Below, in pieces: positions 41,509-50,800 of a DNA stretch of 64,000 nt. A model generated the notes under the pieces. That model worked only from the letters and a program-made list of their open reading frames with translations. It was not told where the DNA came from and did not search any database. The position numbers and the translations under genes are program-made. Origin of the DNA: an uncultured Alphaproteobacteria bacterium (lineage in GTDB: Bacteria; Pseudomonadota; Alphaproteobacteria; RF32; CAG-239); the NCBI GenBank assembly GCA_944392275.1, contig CALXWA010000002.1, forward strand, positions 248,001 through 312,000. Direction: 5' to 3'. Each line of letters opens with the position of its first letter. The first letter of the stretch is position 1.

Positions 41509-42611
41509 GGACAAAGTTCTCGAATAAGATAGTTAAGGACTAAAAAACCTTTAGAAGTGGCATGGATACTTTGTTTCTTATTTTTGATTAATTTTAGATT
41601 TTCTAGTTTTTTTATTTGTGATGGAGCAATAAATTCATCAAATTTTAATCCGCAACATTGATAAAATTTTTCTTTATTTATGCCTTGTGTCAGGCGGAGC
41701 CCCATCAGTAAAAGTTCTTCGGCCCGTTCTTGAGGGGTGAGTTCTGTAAAAAGTCTTGGATGTTCGGTGGCAAAAAATTTGTTGTTAAGCTTTAAGCGTC
41801 CGTGTGCAGAGGGGCCGATGCCGATATAGTCATCTCCTTGCCAGTAGATTAAATTGTGTTTTGAGGCGTAGCCTTTTTGTGCGTAATTAGAAACCTCATA
41901 CTGCTCATATCCCTGAGAGGCTAAATATTCCTGAGAGAAAGAGTAAAGGTGTGCCGCTTTTTCTTCTTCCAGCGGTTGGATGCCTTTTTTGGCAAAAAGG
42001 GTGCCTTCTTCAATGGTTAATTGGTATAAGGATAAATGTTTAAATCCGAGTTGGGTAATTTCTTTTAATTCGGTTTGCCACTGAGCTTGGGTTTGGTGTG
42101 GACGAGCGTAGATGATATCTATGGAATGGTTGTCAAAGGTATTTAGAACGTTTTCGGCGGCATGGAGTGCTTGTTGAAGGGTATGTGTCCTGCCCAAAAA
42201 ACGCAAATCTTTTTCATTCAGAGCCTGTACTCCTAAAGAAAGACGATTGATCCCTGCTTGTTTTAAGGATTGGAACATTTGCGGGTATTCACTATTGGGA
42301 TTGGCCTCTAGCGTAATTTCGGCCTTTTTTGCCATCGGCCATAAAGATGAAATATGGTGTAGAATCTTTTCAATATTGTTTGGCGTTATCAAAGAAGGAG
42401 TGCCGCCGCCAAAGAAAACGGAGGTTACCGTTCTTTTAGGTGTCTTATTTGCATAAAAGTTTAAGTCTTCCAAATATTCGTTTATGATTTTATCTTGTGG
42501 AATTTCTTTTCGGACTTGGCTGAAAAAGTCGCAGTAAGGACATTTACTGCGACAATAAGGCCAGTGGATATAAATTCCGAAAGGATTATTTGTTGGGGTG
42601 TTGTTTGCCAT
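41505..42611 (-). CDS. hemW: radical SAM heme chaperone HemW
   Basis: 368 residues. The radical SAM motif CRSKCPYC (Cys20, Cys24, Cys27) sits in FGIYIHWPYCRSKCPYCDFF. The HemW-specific features are SVFFGGGTPSLI, LGVQALNEKDLRFLGRTHT, IDIIYARPHQTQAQWQTEL, and the fourth region HNLIYWQGDDYIGIGPSAHG. It is a heme-binding protein related to coproporphyrinogen III oxidase HemN but with the shorter HemW N terminus. It is immediately downstream of hslU with no gap. In many alphaproteobacteria it follows rdgB; here it has moved to the hslVU operon. Confidence 0.9.
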   Translation of the reverse strand: MANNTPTNNPFGIYIHWPYCRSKCPYCDFFSQVRKEIPQDKIINEYLEDLNFYANKTPKRTVTSVFFGGGTPSLITPNNIEKILHHISSLWPMAKKAEITLEANPNSEYPQMFQSLKQAGINRLSLGVQALNEKDLRFLGRTHTLQQALHAAENVLNTFDNHSIDIIYARPHQTQAQWQTELKEITQLGFKHLSLYQLTIEEGTLFAKKGIQPLEEEKAAHLYSFSQEYLASQGYEQYEVSNYAQKGYASKHNLIYWQGDDYIGIGPSAHGRLKLNNKFFATEHPRLFTELTPQERAEELLLMGLRLTQGINKEKFYQCCGLKFDEFIAPSQIKKLENLKLIKNKKQSIHATSKGFLVLNYLIRELCP

Positions 42612-43919
42612 TTAGAGGATAAACTTTGAAAGATCGCTTGATTTTGTATATTTGCCGAGTTTATCTTCTACCATTTGCGGCGTAATGGAAACTTCTTCTC
42701 CCGAACGGTCAGATGCCGTAAAACTAATGTCTTCTAACAAAATTTCTAAAACGGTATGCAATCTTCTTGCTCCGATGTTTTCAACATTTTCGTTGATGGC
42801 AACGGCAATATCCGCAATTTTTTCAATGGCTTCCGGAGTAAATTTCAGGTGGAAGTTTTCGGTCTGTAAAAGAGCGGTATATTGTTCAATCAAGTTTGCT
42901 TCCGGTTCGGTCAAAATACGAACAAAATCTTCATGATTAAGAGCTTTCAGCTCAACACGAATAGGCAATCTGCCTTGTAGTTCCGGCAAGAGATCCGAGG
43001 GTTTTGCCAGATGAAAAGCCCCAGAGCATATAAATAAAACATGATCGGTTTTAACCATGCCGTATTTTGTGCTGACCGTTGTGCCTTCAATTAGGGGCAA
43101 AAGATCTCTTTGGACACCTTCACGAGAAACATCTCCGCGAGTGTTTTCTGATTTTCCGGTAATCTTATCAATTTCATCGATAAAGACGATTCCGTCATTT
43201 TCAACGGCTTTTATTGCCTCGCGGGTAATGGTGTCATTGTCAATTAATTTGTCGCATTCTTCATCAATTAATAACTTATAAGAATCGGCAACTTTGATTT
43301 TTTTGGTTTTATATTTTTGGGTGGATCCGCCTAATAAATCGCCCAAGCTGATCATGCCCATGGAGGCTCCCGGCATGCCCGGAATATCAATTGTCGGCAT
43401 GGAGGTGTTGCTGTTGTCTAGCAAAGCAATCTCAATTTCTCGGTCCGCTAAGGCTCCTTCACGCAAGAGTTTGCGGAATTTTTGGCGAGTTTCTTCACTG
43501 GCGTTTACTCCAACAAGAGCTTCCAAAACACGGTTTTCGGCTCCTTCTTCGGCTTTGGCACAAACTTTTTGGCGGAGTTTTTTGCGTGTTTCGTTAACGG
43601 CGATTTCTACCAAGTCACGGATAATGCTTTCAACATCGCGGCCGACATAGCCGATTTCGGTGAATTTGGTTGCTTCTACTTTAATAAAAGGGGCTTGAGC
43701 CAATTTTGCCAAACGCCGTGAAATTTCTGTTTTTCCGACACCGGTCGGCCCAACCATTAAAATGTTTTTGGGGACGATTTCTTCCCGCAGTTTCTCCGGT
43801 AACTGCATCCGCCGCCAACGGTTGCGTAGGGCAACGGCAACGGCTTTTTTGGCGTCTTCTTGTCCGATGATAAATTTATCGAGTTCCGATACTATTTCAC
43901 GAGGGCTAAAATTACTCAT
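42612..43919 (-). CDS. hslU: HslU ATPase subunit of the HslUV protease
   Basis: 435 residues. AAA+ unfoldase. Walker A is [15 protein letters not shown], Walker [10 protein letters not shown], sensor-1 region [15 protein letters not shown], and the GYVGRDVES pore-loop motif is present. The intermediate (I) domain spans about residues 110-230. The C-terminal residues ...SDLSKFIL end in the hydrophobic tail that docks into HslV. It starts three bases after the hslV stop and its stop abuts the hemW start. It feeds unfolded substrates to the HslV peptidase. Confidence 0.97.
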   Translation of the reverse strand: MSNFSPREIVSELDKFIIGQEDAKKAVAVALRNRWRRMQLPEKLREEIVPKNILMVGPTGVGKTEISRRLAKLAQAPFIKVEATKFTEIGYVGRDVESIIRDLVEIAVNETRKKLRQKVCAKAEEGAENRVLEALVGVNASEETRQKFRKLLREGALADREIEIALLDNSNTSMPTIDIPGMPGASMGMISLGDLLGGSTQKYKTKKIKVADSYKLLIDEECDKLIDNDTITREAIKAVENDGIVFIDEIDKITGKSENTRGDVSREGVQRDLLPLIEGTTVSTKYGMVKTDHVLFICSGAFHLAKPSDLLPELQGRLPIRVELKALNHEDFVRILTEPEANLIEQYTALLQTENFHLKFTPEAIEKIADIAVAINENVENIGARRLHTVLEILLEDISFTASDRSGEEVSITPQMVEDKLGKYTKSSDLSKFIL

Positions 43920-43922
43920 TTT

Positions 43923-44444
43923 TTAAATACTTTCTATAATTACGTTATGATTGGTGTATACGTCAATGTCTCCGGCGATTTTCATTGCTTTGGAGGCAAT
44001 ATCTTCGATCTTCATACCATCGACATCATATAGGGCTTTGGCGGCAGCCATGGCATAATTTCCGCCACTGCCGATCCCGATAATCCCGTCATCGGGCTCC
44101 ATAACTTCTCCCGTTCCCGATATGACTAAAGAAGTTTCTTTATCGGCAACAATCATAAAAGCTTGAAGTTGGCGAAGGTATTTATCCATCCTCCAGTCTT
44201 TGGCCAACTCAACCGCGGCCCGCTTGAGTTGATTGGCATGTTTTTCCAATTTGGCTTCCAGTCTCTCAATCAGGGTAATTCCATCTGCGGCCGCTCCGGC
44301 AAAACCGGCAATAATGTTACCGTTGCCAATACGGCGAACTTTTACGGATTTTGATTTGAAGATAACGCTTTCTCCCAAAGTGGCCTGACCGTCTCCGGCC
44401 ATGACAACGTGGTCTCCTTTACGAATGCATAAGATTGTGGTCAT
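43923..44444 (-). CDS. hslV: HslV peptidase subunit of the HslUV protease
   Basis: 173 residues. Proteasome-like threonine protease. After Met removal the N-terminal Thr2 is the nucleophile ([23 protein letters not shown]). Lys-containing [22 protein letters not shown] and [16 protein letters not shown] are typical. First gene of the hslV-hslU-hemW run. The 67-base upstream region has an AT-rich leader with no clear heat-shock box. Confidence 0.97.
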   Translation of the reverse strand: MTTILCIRKGDHVVMAGDGQATLGESVIFKSKSVKVRRIGNGNIIAGFAGAAADGITLIERLEAKLEKHANQLKRAAVELAKDWRMDKYLRQLQAFMIVADKETSLVISGTGEVMEPDDGIIGIGSGGNYAMAAAKALYDVDGMKIEDIASKAMKIAGDIDVYTNHNVIIESI

Positions 44445-44511
44445 GATTTTTCTTTCTTGTTGTTTTTTATAGTCTCTATGTAGGAATCAACCTCTTAAAA
44501 TGCAAGTGCAA

Positions 44512-45405
44512 TCAGACTTTATAGGGTAATCTTGAGTAAATAAAGCTGCTTAATCGTTCCGGAAGGCAAGCCCCAACCCAAGATATAAAACGCATTTGCC
44601 AAGGAAAGGCAATTAAACCGGTGTTTTTTTCTATTCCTTTGGCAATGATTTCCGCAGCCTTATCCGCCTCCATAAAAAACGGCATCGGGCAAGTGTTTTT
44701 GTCGGTAATGCGAGAACGGACGAATCCGGGACAAATGACATTTACTTTAATGTTGAGCGGACGTAAGGCTAAACGTAGGGCTAATCCCCAAGCTTTTACA
44801 CAAGCTTTTGATGCAGAATAAGACGGGCATGTGGGTAACCCGTGATAGCCGGCAATGGAACTGGTAATTGCAATGGCTTTTTCTGAGGTATGAAACAGTT
44901 CACAACCAATTTCGCCAAGGTATTTTTTGCGAAACGGGTTGATGGAAAAAGCTTTTTTTTGTTCTTTCATTTTTTTGATGAAAAGGTCCAGAGAGCTTTC
45001 CGGATTGATTTTTTGCTCTTTGACTAATCGATTTTTGTAGATCTCGATTGTTGGCAAAACGGTATTTAACACACCATAGATATTGGTATCAAAGGTTTTA
45101 TAAATATTTTCGGGAATCTCTTCCAGTGTGGCAATGCCGGCATTGGCAATTACCAGATTTAGAGGAGCTTCTTGCTCACAGTGAGATATCCATTCGGCAA
45201 CGGCTTTTCGGTCGGTAACATCCAGAATTTTGGGAAAAACCGTTGTCCCGGCAAGGGAACATTTTTGAGCAATGATTTTTAGCCGGGTTTCATCGCGTCC
45301 ACAGATGAAAAGATTTTTTGCTTGGTTTTTGGCATAATAGAGAGCTAGAGCTTCTCCTATTCCGCTGGTGGCTCCGGTAATTAAAATATTTTTGTTTTTG
45401 GTCAT
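44512..45405 (-). CDS. short-chain dehydrogenase/reductase
   Basis: 297 residues. NAD(P)-binding motif ITGATSGIGEALALYYA (TGxxxGxG) at residues ~8-24, NAGIATLEEIP in the NAG motif, SSIAGYHGLPTCPSYSASKACVKAWGLAL holding catalytic Ser, Tyr and Lys. An insertion of about 40 residues (residues ~120-160, VKEQKINPESSLDLFIKKMK...) lies between the NAG motif and the catalytic serine. The C-terminal segment has LIAFPWQMRFISWVGACLPERLSSFIYSRLP, a hydrophobic tail typical of membrane-associated SDRs. The substrate is unknown. It is divergent from yicC. Confidence 0.85.
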   Translation of the reverse strand: MTKNKNILITGATSGIGEALALYYAKNQAKNLFICGRDETRLKIIAQKCSLAGTTVFPKILDVTDRKAVAEWISHCEQEAPLNLVIANAGIATLEEIPENIYKTFDTNIYGVLNTVLPTIEIYKNRLVKEQKINPESSLDLFIKKMKEQKKAFSINPFRKKYLGEIGCELFHTSEKAIAITSSIAGYHGLPTCPSYSASKACVKAWGLALRLALRPLNIKVNVICPGFVRSRITDKNTCPMPFFMEADKAAEIIAKGIEKNTGLIAFPWQMRFISWVGACLPERLSSFIYSRLPYKV

Positions 45406-45482
45406 CTTTTTTTCCTGCAGAAAGTAAAAACTTTTTAATGAATTTAAAATATAATAGCAAAAAAATTAATAAGGAGTTTAAA

Positions 45483-46388
45483 TTGACAATATTCAGTATG
45501 ACCGGTTTTTCAAGATATTCTACCGAAATTGATCTTGAGGGAAAACTCTATTGTGCCAGCTTTGAAATCAAAAGCGTTAATGGTAAAAATCTGGATGTAA
45601 AATTTCGTCTCCCCCAGGGATGGGATATGCTGAGCCTGCGTTTAAAAAATATTTTGAGCCGTTATATGGTGCGAGGAAACGTCTCGGTTAGTTTGGATTT
45701 GAAAGCTCTTTGCGGAAACGAAAATCGTCGTGTTAATGAGGCATGGTTGTCTGAGGTTGCTCAACAAGCAATTATGTTATATCAAAAATTTCCCGATTGT
45801 TTGCAAAAACCCGATGTGGCGGGGTTGTTGCAAGTCCATGGGGTGATTGAAAATGAAGAGACGACGGAAAGTGATGATGATAAAGAAAAATTGGCCGGAG
45901 AGTTAGAAAAAGCTTTTGAGGTATTGTGCCAAAAATTCCGTGAAACTTGTGCCGAAGAAGGAAAAAGAATCGGAGTAGCTTTGTTGCAGATATTAGGCAA
46001 AATAGAAACTTTATCCCAAAGAGTTGCTTTGATTGCCGAGGAGGTTCCGCAACGTCAGGAAAGTCGCCTGAAAGAACAATTGAAAATATGGTTGGCTCCC
46101 GAAAATATGCCGGATGAAAATCGGCTGGCTCAGGAAATTGTTTTTTATGTCACAAAAGCCGATATTAAAGAAGAAGCCGATCGTTTGCTTGCTCATTGTG
46201 AGGCGGCAAAAGAATTGTTGCAAAAAGGCGGAAATGTCGGCAGAAGATTGGATTTTTTGTGTCAGGAATTAAACCGTGAGGCCAATACAACCTGTTCTAA
46301 ATCTTGTGATTTAGATTTGACAAATTTGGGAATGGATTTGAAAGCCTTTATTGAACAATTCAGAGAACAAGTGCAAAATATTGAGTAG
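45483..46388 (+). CDS. yicC: YicC-family endoribonuclease-like protein
   Basis: 301 residues from TTG 45483. An AAGGAG ribosome site lies six bases upstream, and the resulting N terminus MTIFSMTGFSRYS matches the family's M-I-x-S-M-T-G-F start better than ATG 45498. Family segments are EIKSVNGKNLDVKFRLPQGWD, ENRLAQEIVFYVTKADIKEEADRLLAH and GRRLDFLCQELNREANTTCSKSCDLDLTNLGMDLKAFIEQFREQVQNIE. YicC proteins act as RNases in E. coli studies and are widely linked to gmk. It is followed by gmk after 13 bases. Confidence 0.92.
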   Translation: MTIFSMTGFSRYSTEIDLEGKLYCASFEIKSVNGKNLDVKFRLPQGWDMLSLRLKNILSRYMVRGNVSVSLDLKALCGNENRRVNEAWLSEVAQQAIMLYQKFPDCLQKPDVAGLLQVHGVIENEETTESDDDKEKLAGELEKAFEVLCQKFRETCAEEGKRIGVALLQILGKIETLSQRVALIAEEVPQRQESRLKEQLKIWLAPENMPDENRLAQEIVFYVTKADIKEEADRLLAHCEAAKELLQKGGNVGRRLDFLCQELNREANTTCSKSCDLDLTNLGMDLKAFIEQFREQVQNIE

Positions 46389-46401
46389 AGAGGAAAGAAA
46401 A

Positions 46402-47067
46402 ATGGACGAGATTATTGACCGATTAAAAAAAGTGCGTAAAGGGGCCATGTTTATTATTGAAGCTCCTTCAGGTACCGGAAAAGGTACAATTTGTAAAGAA
46501 TTGTTGCGGAGAGATCCAAATATTAAGTTTTCGGTTTCCGTTACTACTCGTAAACCTCGAGAAGGCGAAGTTGAAGGGGTTGATTACTTTTTTGTCAGTG
46601 ATCAACAATATGATGAATTTTTAGCTCAAGACGCTTTTTATGAACATGTTGATTCCCAATACGGTTCTCGGTATGGAACGCTGCGTTCCGAGGTGGATAG
46701 TTTTATTAATGTCGGACAAGATGTTTTGTTTGATATGGATTGGGCCGGTGCCAGACAAATGCGTCAGAAAGCTCCCGATGATGTGGTCACAATTTATTTG
46801 TTGCCCCCTTCCATTAAAGAGTTGCGGAAAAGATTAATCAATCGCGGGACGGATTCCATGGAGGTTATTGAACAGAGAATGAGTATTATTCTTGATAAAA
46901 TAAGCCATTGGGATGAGTTTGACTATGTGATTGTGAATGTTAATTTGGAAGAGACAATTACAAAGATTCAAAAAATCATTTCCGGAGAAAGAATGCGTCG
47001 GGTTCGGCAAGTCGGGCTTAAAGGCTTTGTAAAAGAATTGGTTAATGAGGTTAAAAACTCTAATTAA
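46402..47067 (+). CDS. gmk: guanylate kinase
   Basis: 221 residues from ATG 46402, with AGAGAGGAAAG upstream; a longer frame overlaps yicC and is not used. Phosphorylates GMP to GDP with ATP. P-loop IIEAPSGTGKGTICKEL, GMP-binding SVTTRKPREGEVEGVDYFFV, EHVDSQYGSRYGTLR and the lid RLINRGTDSMEVIEQRM are present. Co-transcribed with yicC, the usual pairing. Confidence 0.96.
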   Translation: MDEIIDRLKKVRKGAMFIIEAPSGTGKGTICKELLRRDPNIKFSVSVTTRKPREGEVEGVDYFFVSDQQYDEFLAQDAFYEHVDSQYGSRYGTLRSEVDSFINVGQDVLFDMDWAGARQMRQKAPDDVVTIYLLPPSIKELRKRLINRGTDSMEVIEQRMSIILDKISHWDEFDYVIVNVNLEETITKIQKIISGERMRRVRQVGLKGFVKELVNEVKNSN

Positions 47068-47075
47068 GATGGAAA

Positions 47076-47105
47076 AACAGTGCTAATTGATGGCACTGTT
47101 TTTTA
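47076..47105. terminator. bidirectional terminator between gmk and the Sel1-like gene
   Basis: AACAGTGC (47076-47083) and GCACTGTT (47093-47100) form an eight-base stem followed by TTTT on the plus side and by a U run on the minus side. The stop codon of the convergent gene lies inside the hairpin. Confidence 0.85.
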
Positions 47106-47664
47106 TTTGGGCCCGTTGATCGGGAGTCATGGCTCGGTAAACTTGAAGTGCGTTGTCTTTTGCTTTGGGGACGTTAAGGCTTTGTGCTTTTTGGTATAGA
47201 AGGAAAGCTTCCGGTAAATTGTTTTTAACGCCAACTCCTTTGGCATGCATCCAGGCATAAACTTCAACGGCTTTAGGGTCGTTTAGGCTTACTCGTTTGC
47301 GGATTTCATCCAAATCCATCGGGGTAACGCGATTTTCTTGGACTGCCAGTAAAACTTGGTGCCATTTTTCGTTATAAAGTTTACTGAGCATATCTTTATA
47401 AGCCCGGTCATTGGTTAACTTGATCGGTTGTGTGTTTGTGGCAGAAGATGTGTCTTCTTGGGGTGTTGCCGGGATGTTTTTTAGCCCTTCTTTTTCAACT
47501 AAAATATCTGGAATTTCTCGATTTTTAACAAATAAGGGAAGGTAGCCTTTGTTTTCTGAGCGAATGATATCACGATACAGCTCGTCCAGACTGGCTGACA
47601 AAGCGGTCCCAGGACAAGAACATAAAACAAGTAACGCGATGATAATTTGTTTATATTTTTTCAT
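47083..47664 (-). CDS. exported Sel1-repeat-like protein
   Basis: 193 residues. A signal peptide KYKQIIIALLVLCSCPGTALSA is followed by a charged linker and, near the C terminus, a Sel1/TPR-like helix pair: NDPKAVEVYAWMHAKGVGVKNNLPEAFLLYQKAQSLNVPKAKDNALQVYRAM. That pattern (A-x-x-Y-A-W-x-x-A-x-x-x-G-V) is Sel1-like. The cysteine pair in LCSC could alternatively be a lipobox. Only one full repeat is clear. It is convergent with gmk and divergent from cysteine synthase. No specific role can be inferred. Confidence 0.65.
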   Translation of the reverse strand: MKKYKQIIIALLVLCSCPGTALSASLDELYRDIIRSENKGYLPLFVKNREIPDILVEKEGLKNIPATPQEDTSSATNTQPIKLTNDRAYKDMLSKLYNEKWHQVLLAVQENRVTPMDLDEIRKRVSLNDPKAVEVYAWMHAKGVGVKNNLPEAFLLYQKAQSLNVPKAKDNALQVYRAMTPDQRAQIKNSAIN

Positions 47665-47759
47665 TTCAATATTGTGCTTTTTTTATTTATTGTAATAATA
47701 CCAAAGAGTTGCTATATAGGTCTAGCAGAATTTAAGGTTATAAACAATTTGAGGCGACT

Positions 47760-48689
47760 ATGCAAAAAATATATCCTTCCGTTAGTTCATTAGTTGGGCA
47801 CACCCCTCTTGTTCAATTAAGCCGATTGGCTAAACATTTTAAGGTTAAGGCCAATCTTTTGGCAAAGTGTGAGTTTTATAATCCGATTTTTTCAATTAAA
47901 GACCGGGTGGCTTTACGGATGATTGAAGAGGCGGAAAAAAGCGGAAAAGTGAATGCCGATACCGTTTTTGTTGAAGCGACAAGCGGTAATACGGGAATTG
48001 CCTTGGCGGCAATTTGTGCGGCAAAGGGTTATCATTTGGTGATTACCATGCCGGAAAACACCTCTAAAGAAAGAATTTTACTCATGCGGCATTTTGGTGC
48101 GGAAGTTATATTGACACCGCAAGAAGACGGGATGCAAGGGGCAATAGCCAAAGCAGATCTGTTGGCTGAAAAAAATAGCAATGTAATTTTGTTGGGACAA
48201 TTTACCAATCAGGCGAATCCGGATGCTCATCGTTTTGGAACCAGTATTGAGATTTTGGAAGATACGGGCGGAGATGTCGATGTGTTGGTTAGTGCGGTCG
48301 GAACTTCCGGAACGTTAACGGGAATTGCGTCAACTCTAAAAACTTCTAATCCGGATTTGTATGTGGTTGCCGTAGAACCTTCGGGTAGTGCCGTCTTGAA
48401 TGGCGGAAAACCCGGACCACATAAGCTTATCGGTATCGGGGCCGGTTTTGTCCCTCTCTTTTATGATAAAAAATTGGTCGATGAAGTGGTTGACGTTGAC
48501 GATGAAGAAGCTATTGAGATGGTTAAAGAAGCCGCACGATTGGAAGGCCTTCCGGCCGGAATTTCTTCCGGTGCAGCCTTGGTGGCCGCTGTTAAAGTTG
48601 GTAAGCGTCCTGAAATGAAAGGCAAAAATATCGTGGTTATTTTGGCATCGGCAATTGAACGTTATCTGTCTTTGGGGTATTTTGATTAA
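47760..48689 (+). CDS. cysteine synthase (O-acetylserine sulfhydrylase family)
   Basis: 309 residues. PLP-dependent enzyme that makes cysteine from O-acetylserine and sulfide. The PLP lysine is Lys47 in NPIFSIKDRVALRMI; the substrate-binding loop is VEATSGNTGIALAAI; the pyridine/phosphate loop is VSAVGTSGTLTGIA; and PHKLIGIGAGFVP and GLPAGISSGAALVAAVKVG complete the family pattern. Length and motifs match CysK/CysM; the subtype cannot be fixed. It is 16 bases before the prephenate dehydrogenase gene and likely co-transcribed with it. Confidence 0.9.
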   Translation: MQKIYPSVSSLVGHTPLVQLSRLAKHFKVKANLLAKCEFYNPIFSIKDRVALRMIEEAEKSGKVNADTVFVEATSGNTGIALAAICAAKGYHLVITMPENTSKERILLMRHFGAEVILTPQEDGMQGAIAKADLLAEKNSNVILLGQFTNQANPDAHRFGTSIEILEDTGGDVDVLVSAVGTSGTLTGIASTLKTSNPDLYVVAVEPSGSAVLNGGKPGPHKLIGIGAGFVPLFYDKKLVDEVVDVDDEEAIEMVKEAARLEGLPAGISSGAALVAAVKVGKRPEMKGKNIVVILASAIERYLSLGYFD

Positions 48690-48705
48690 GCCGAAAGGAG
48701 ATAAC

Positions 48706-49632
48706 ATGATTTTTGAAAATGTGACGATTATCGGAATCGGATTAATAGGTTCATCCTTAGCTCGAAATCTTAAAGAGTACAATTTGGTAAAAAAAATTAC
48801 GGTTTATGATGCCAGTTTTGATTATATGAAAAAAGCTCAACAGCTTGGGATTGTTGATGAGATTGCTTTGAATGTCGAAGATGCCGTAAAAGAGGCAGAT
48901 TTAATTGTTTTAGCCACGCCGGTTGGTGCTTTTGGTCCTCTAACGAAGAAAATGAAACCTTTTTTAAAAAAAGGCGTGGTTATTACAGATACCGGTTCGG
49001 TTAAAGAATATGCTCTGCGAGAAATTGAAAGTCATCTTTGTCTTGAAGACGGTGTGATTGTTGTTGGCGGTCATCCGGTTGCCGGTACGGAAAAATCCGG
49101 TCCGGAGGCCGGTTTCTTAGAGCTATTTCGTGATCGATGGTGTATTTTAACGCCTTCGGCTTTTTCTAATAATGAGGCAATTGAAAAAGTTGCTCAAATG
49201 TGGCAGGTGATGGGAATGAGAATTGAAAAAATGACTCCGGTTCATCATGACAAAGTTATGGCCGCGGTTTCTCATCTTCCACATTTAATTGCTTTTTCTA
49301 TTGTGGGGACTGTGGCTGATTTGGAAGGTTATGAACAGAAAGAAATTATAAAATATTCTGCAAGTGGTTTTCGAGATTTTACTCGTATTGCCGGCTCTGA
49401 TCCAACAATGTGGCGAGATATTTTGTTAAATAATAAAGTGACGGTGTTGGAATTGATTCAACGATTTGTTGAGGATTTGATTGCATTAGAGCGTAATATT
49501 CGTTGGGATGAAGGGGATAAGCTTTTTGAATTGTTTTCGAGAACACAGAAAATTCGCAAAGAAGTTATTGATGCAAAACAAGATCAGCCCGAACATGAAA
49601 AACGTTTGTGTGCAGAAATGCGGAAAATTTAA
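48706..49632 (+). CDS. tyrC: prephenate/arogenate dehydrogenase
   Basis: 308 residues from ATG 48706, with an excellent AAAGGAGATAAC ribosome site. NAD(P)-binding Rossmann motif TIIGIGLIGSSLARNL, then ADLIVLATPVGAF, ITDTGSVKEY, GHPVAGTEKSGPEAGF and the catalytic HHDKVMAAVSHLPHLIAFSIV (His-containing motif). The C-terminal helical dimerisation domain includes ASGFRDFTRIAGSDPTMWRDI. It converts prephenate or arogenate toward tyrosine. It follows the cysteine synthase gene. The symbol tyrC versus tyrA is by family convention. Confidence 0.9.
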   Translation: MIFENVTIIGIGLIGSSLARNLKEYNLVKKITVYDASFDYMKKAQQLGIVDEIALNVEDAVKEADLIVLATPVGAFGPLTKKMKPFLKKGVVITDTGSVKEYALREIESHLCLEDGVIVVGGHPVAGTEKSGPEAGFLELFRDRWCILTPSAFSNNEAIEKVAQMWQVMGMRIEKMTPVHHDKVMAAVSHLPHLIAFSIVGTVADLEGYEQKEIIKYSASGFRDFTRIAGSDPTMWRDILLNNKVTVLELIQRFVEDLIALERNIRWDEGDKLFELFSRTQKIRKEVIDAKQDQPEHEKRLCAEMRKI

Positions 49633-49693
49633 TTGCGTATTTAAAATTTTACGCTTACTCTTAAACCATTATTAAAAACACAGAAGAGACACT

Positions 49694-50800
49694 ATGAATC
49701 CAAATTCTATTTTAGGACGTTATCTGACAAAACAACTGCTCTGGAACTTTTTTGCCGTTTTGCTGATGGTTCTGGGCGTGATTATGCTTTTTGAGTTGAT
49801 TGAATTGTTGCGAAGAACTTCCGGTCGAGATGATGTCGGGGTTGGCTTCATTATGGAAATGGTTATTACCAAAATGCCTCGCACCATTGAAATGGTCTTT
49901 CCTTTTGTGGTTATGATTGCGGCAATGGTTACTTTTTGGAAATTAAGTAAAAGCAATGAATTTGTGATTATTCGGGCCTCGGGGGTTTCTATTTGGGGCT
50001 TTTTGACGCCGGTTATGGCAACAACCTTTTTGATTGGGGCTATTAATGTGGCTTTAGTTAATCCGATTGCGGCTCGTATGTATGATATGTACGAAACTTT
50101 AGAATATCGTTTCAAAAGTAAGAATCCTACGGCTATTTTGTTTTCTAGTCAGGGGTTGTGGATGCGTGAGGCCATAGATAAAGATAATGTTGCCGTTTTG
50201 CAGGCTAAATCGGTTCGGCAAGAAGATGATGGCCTTTTGTTGCGAGATGTTACGCTTTTAGAAATGAATCGACGTAATCAACCGAGCAAGCGAATAGAGG
50301 CTTTTGCCGCAAAACTTAATCAAGGTTATTTTGAGTTTAAGGATGTCAAAATTTTTAAGGCCGGAGAAGGAACGCGGGTTTTAAATAGTTTGCGTTATAA
50401 AACCAGTTTAGATGAAGAACGAATTAAGGAAAATTTTGTTGCTCCGGAAGCGATTTCTTTTTGGGATTTGCCGGATACTATCCGTTTTTATGAAAAAGCG
50501 GGTTTCTCGGCACAAAGGCATCGGTTGCGGTATTTGTCGTTGGTTGTTTCTCCGTTTTTATTGTGTTCCATGGTTTTGGTGGCCGCGGTTTTTGCCTTGC
50601 GTCCGAATAGTCGTCGTGGCGGCGTTATGTTGATGATTGTCGGCGGAATTTCTACCGGATTTATCGTTTACTTTTTATCTCAGTTAGTTTACGCTTTTGG
50701 GTTGAACGGGTATATCCCCGTTTTGTTGGCCGTTTGGACCCCGACCTTGATTGTTGCTTTAATGGCGGTGTCGGCTTTGTTGCATATGGAAGATGGTTAA
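49694..50800 (+). CDS. lptG: LPS export ABC transporter permease LptG
   Basis: 368 residues with the YjgP/YjgQ layout: three membrane helices, a periplasmic beta-jellyroll domain (about residues 120-260), three further helices. MNPNSILGRYLTKQLLWNFFAVLLMVLGVIMLFELIELLRRT and the conserved KSNEFVIIRASGVSIWGFL coupling region are visible. It is distinct from LptF (9807) in length and sequence, and both are needed with LptB. In most alphaproteobacteria lptF and lptG are adjacent; here 39 kb separate them. It overlaps the PAP2 gene by eight bases. Confidence 0.88.
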   Translation: MNPNSILGRYLTKQLLWNFFAVLLMVLGVIMLFELIELLRRTSGRDDVGVGFIMEMVITKMPRTIEMVFPFVVMIAAMVTFWKLSKSNEFVIIRASGVSIWGFLTPVMATTFLIGAINVALVNPIAARMYDMYETLEYRFKSKNPTAILFSSQGLWMREAIDKDNVAVLQAKSVRQEDDGLLLRDVTLLEMNRRNQPSKRIEAFAAKLNQGYFEFKDVKIFKAGEGTRVLNSLRYKTSLDEERIKENFVAPEAISFWDLPDTIRFYEKAGFSAQRHRLRYLSLVVSPFLLCSMVLVAAVFALRPNSRRGGVMLMIVGGISTGFIVYFLSQLVYAFGLNGYIPVLLAVWTPTLIVALMAVSALLHMEDG

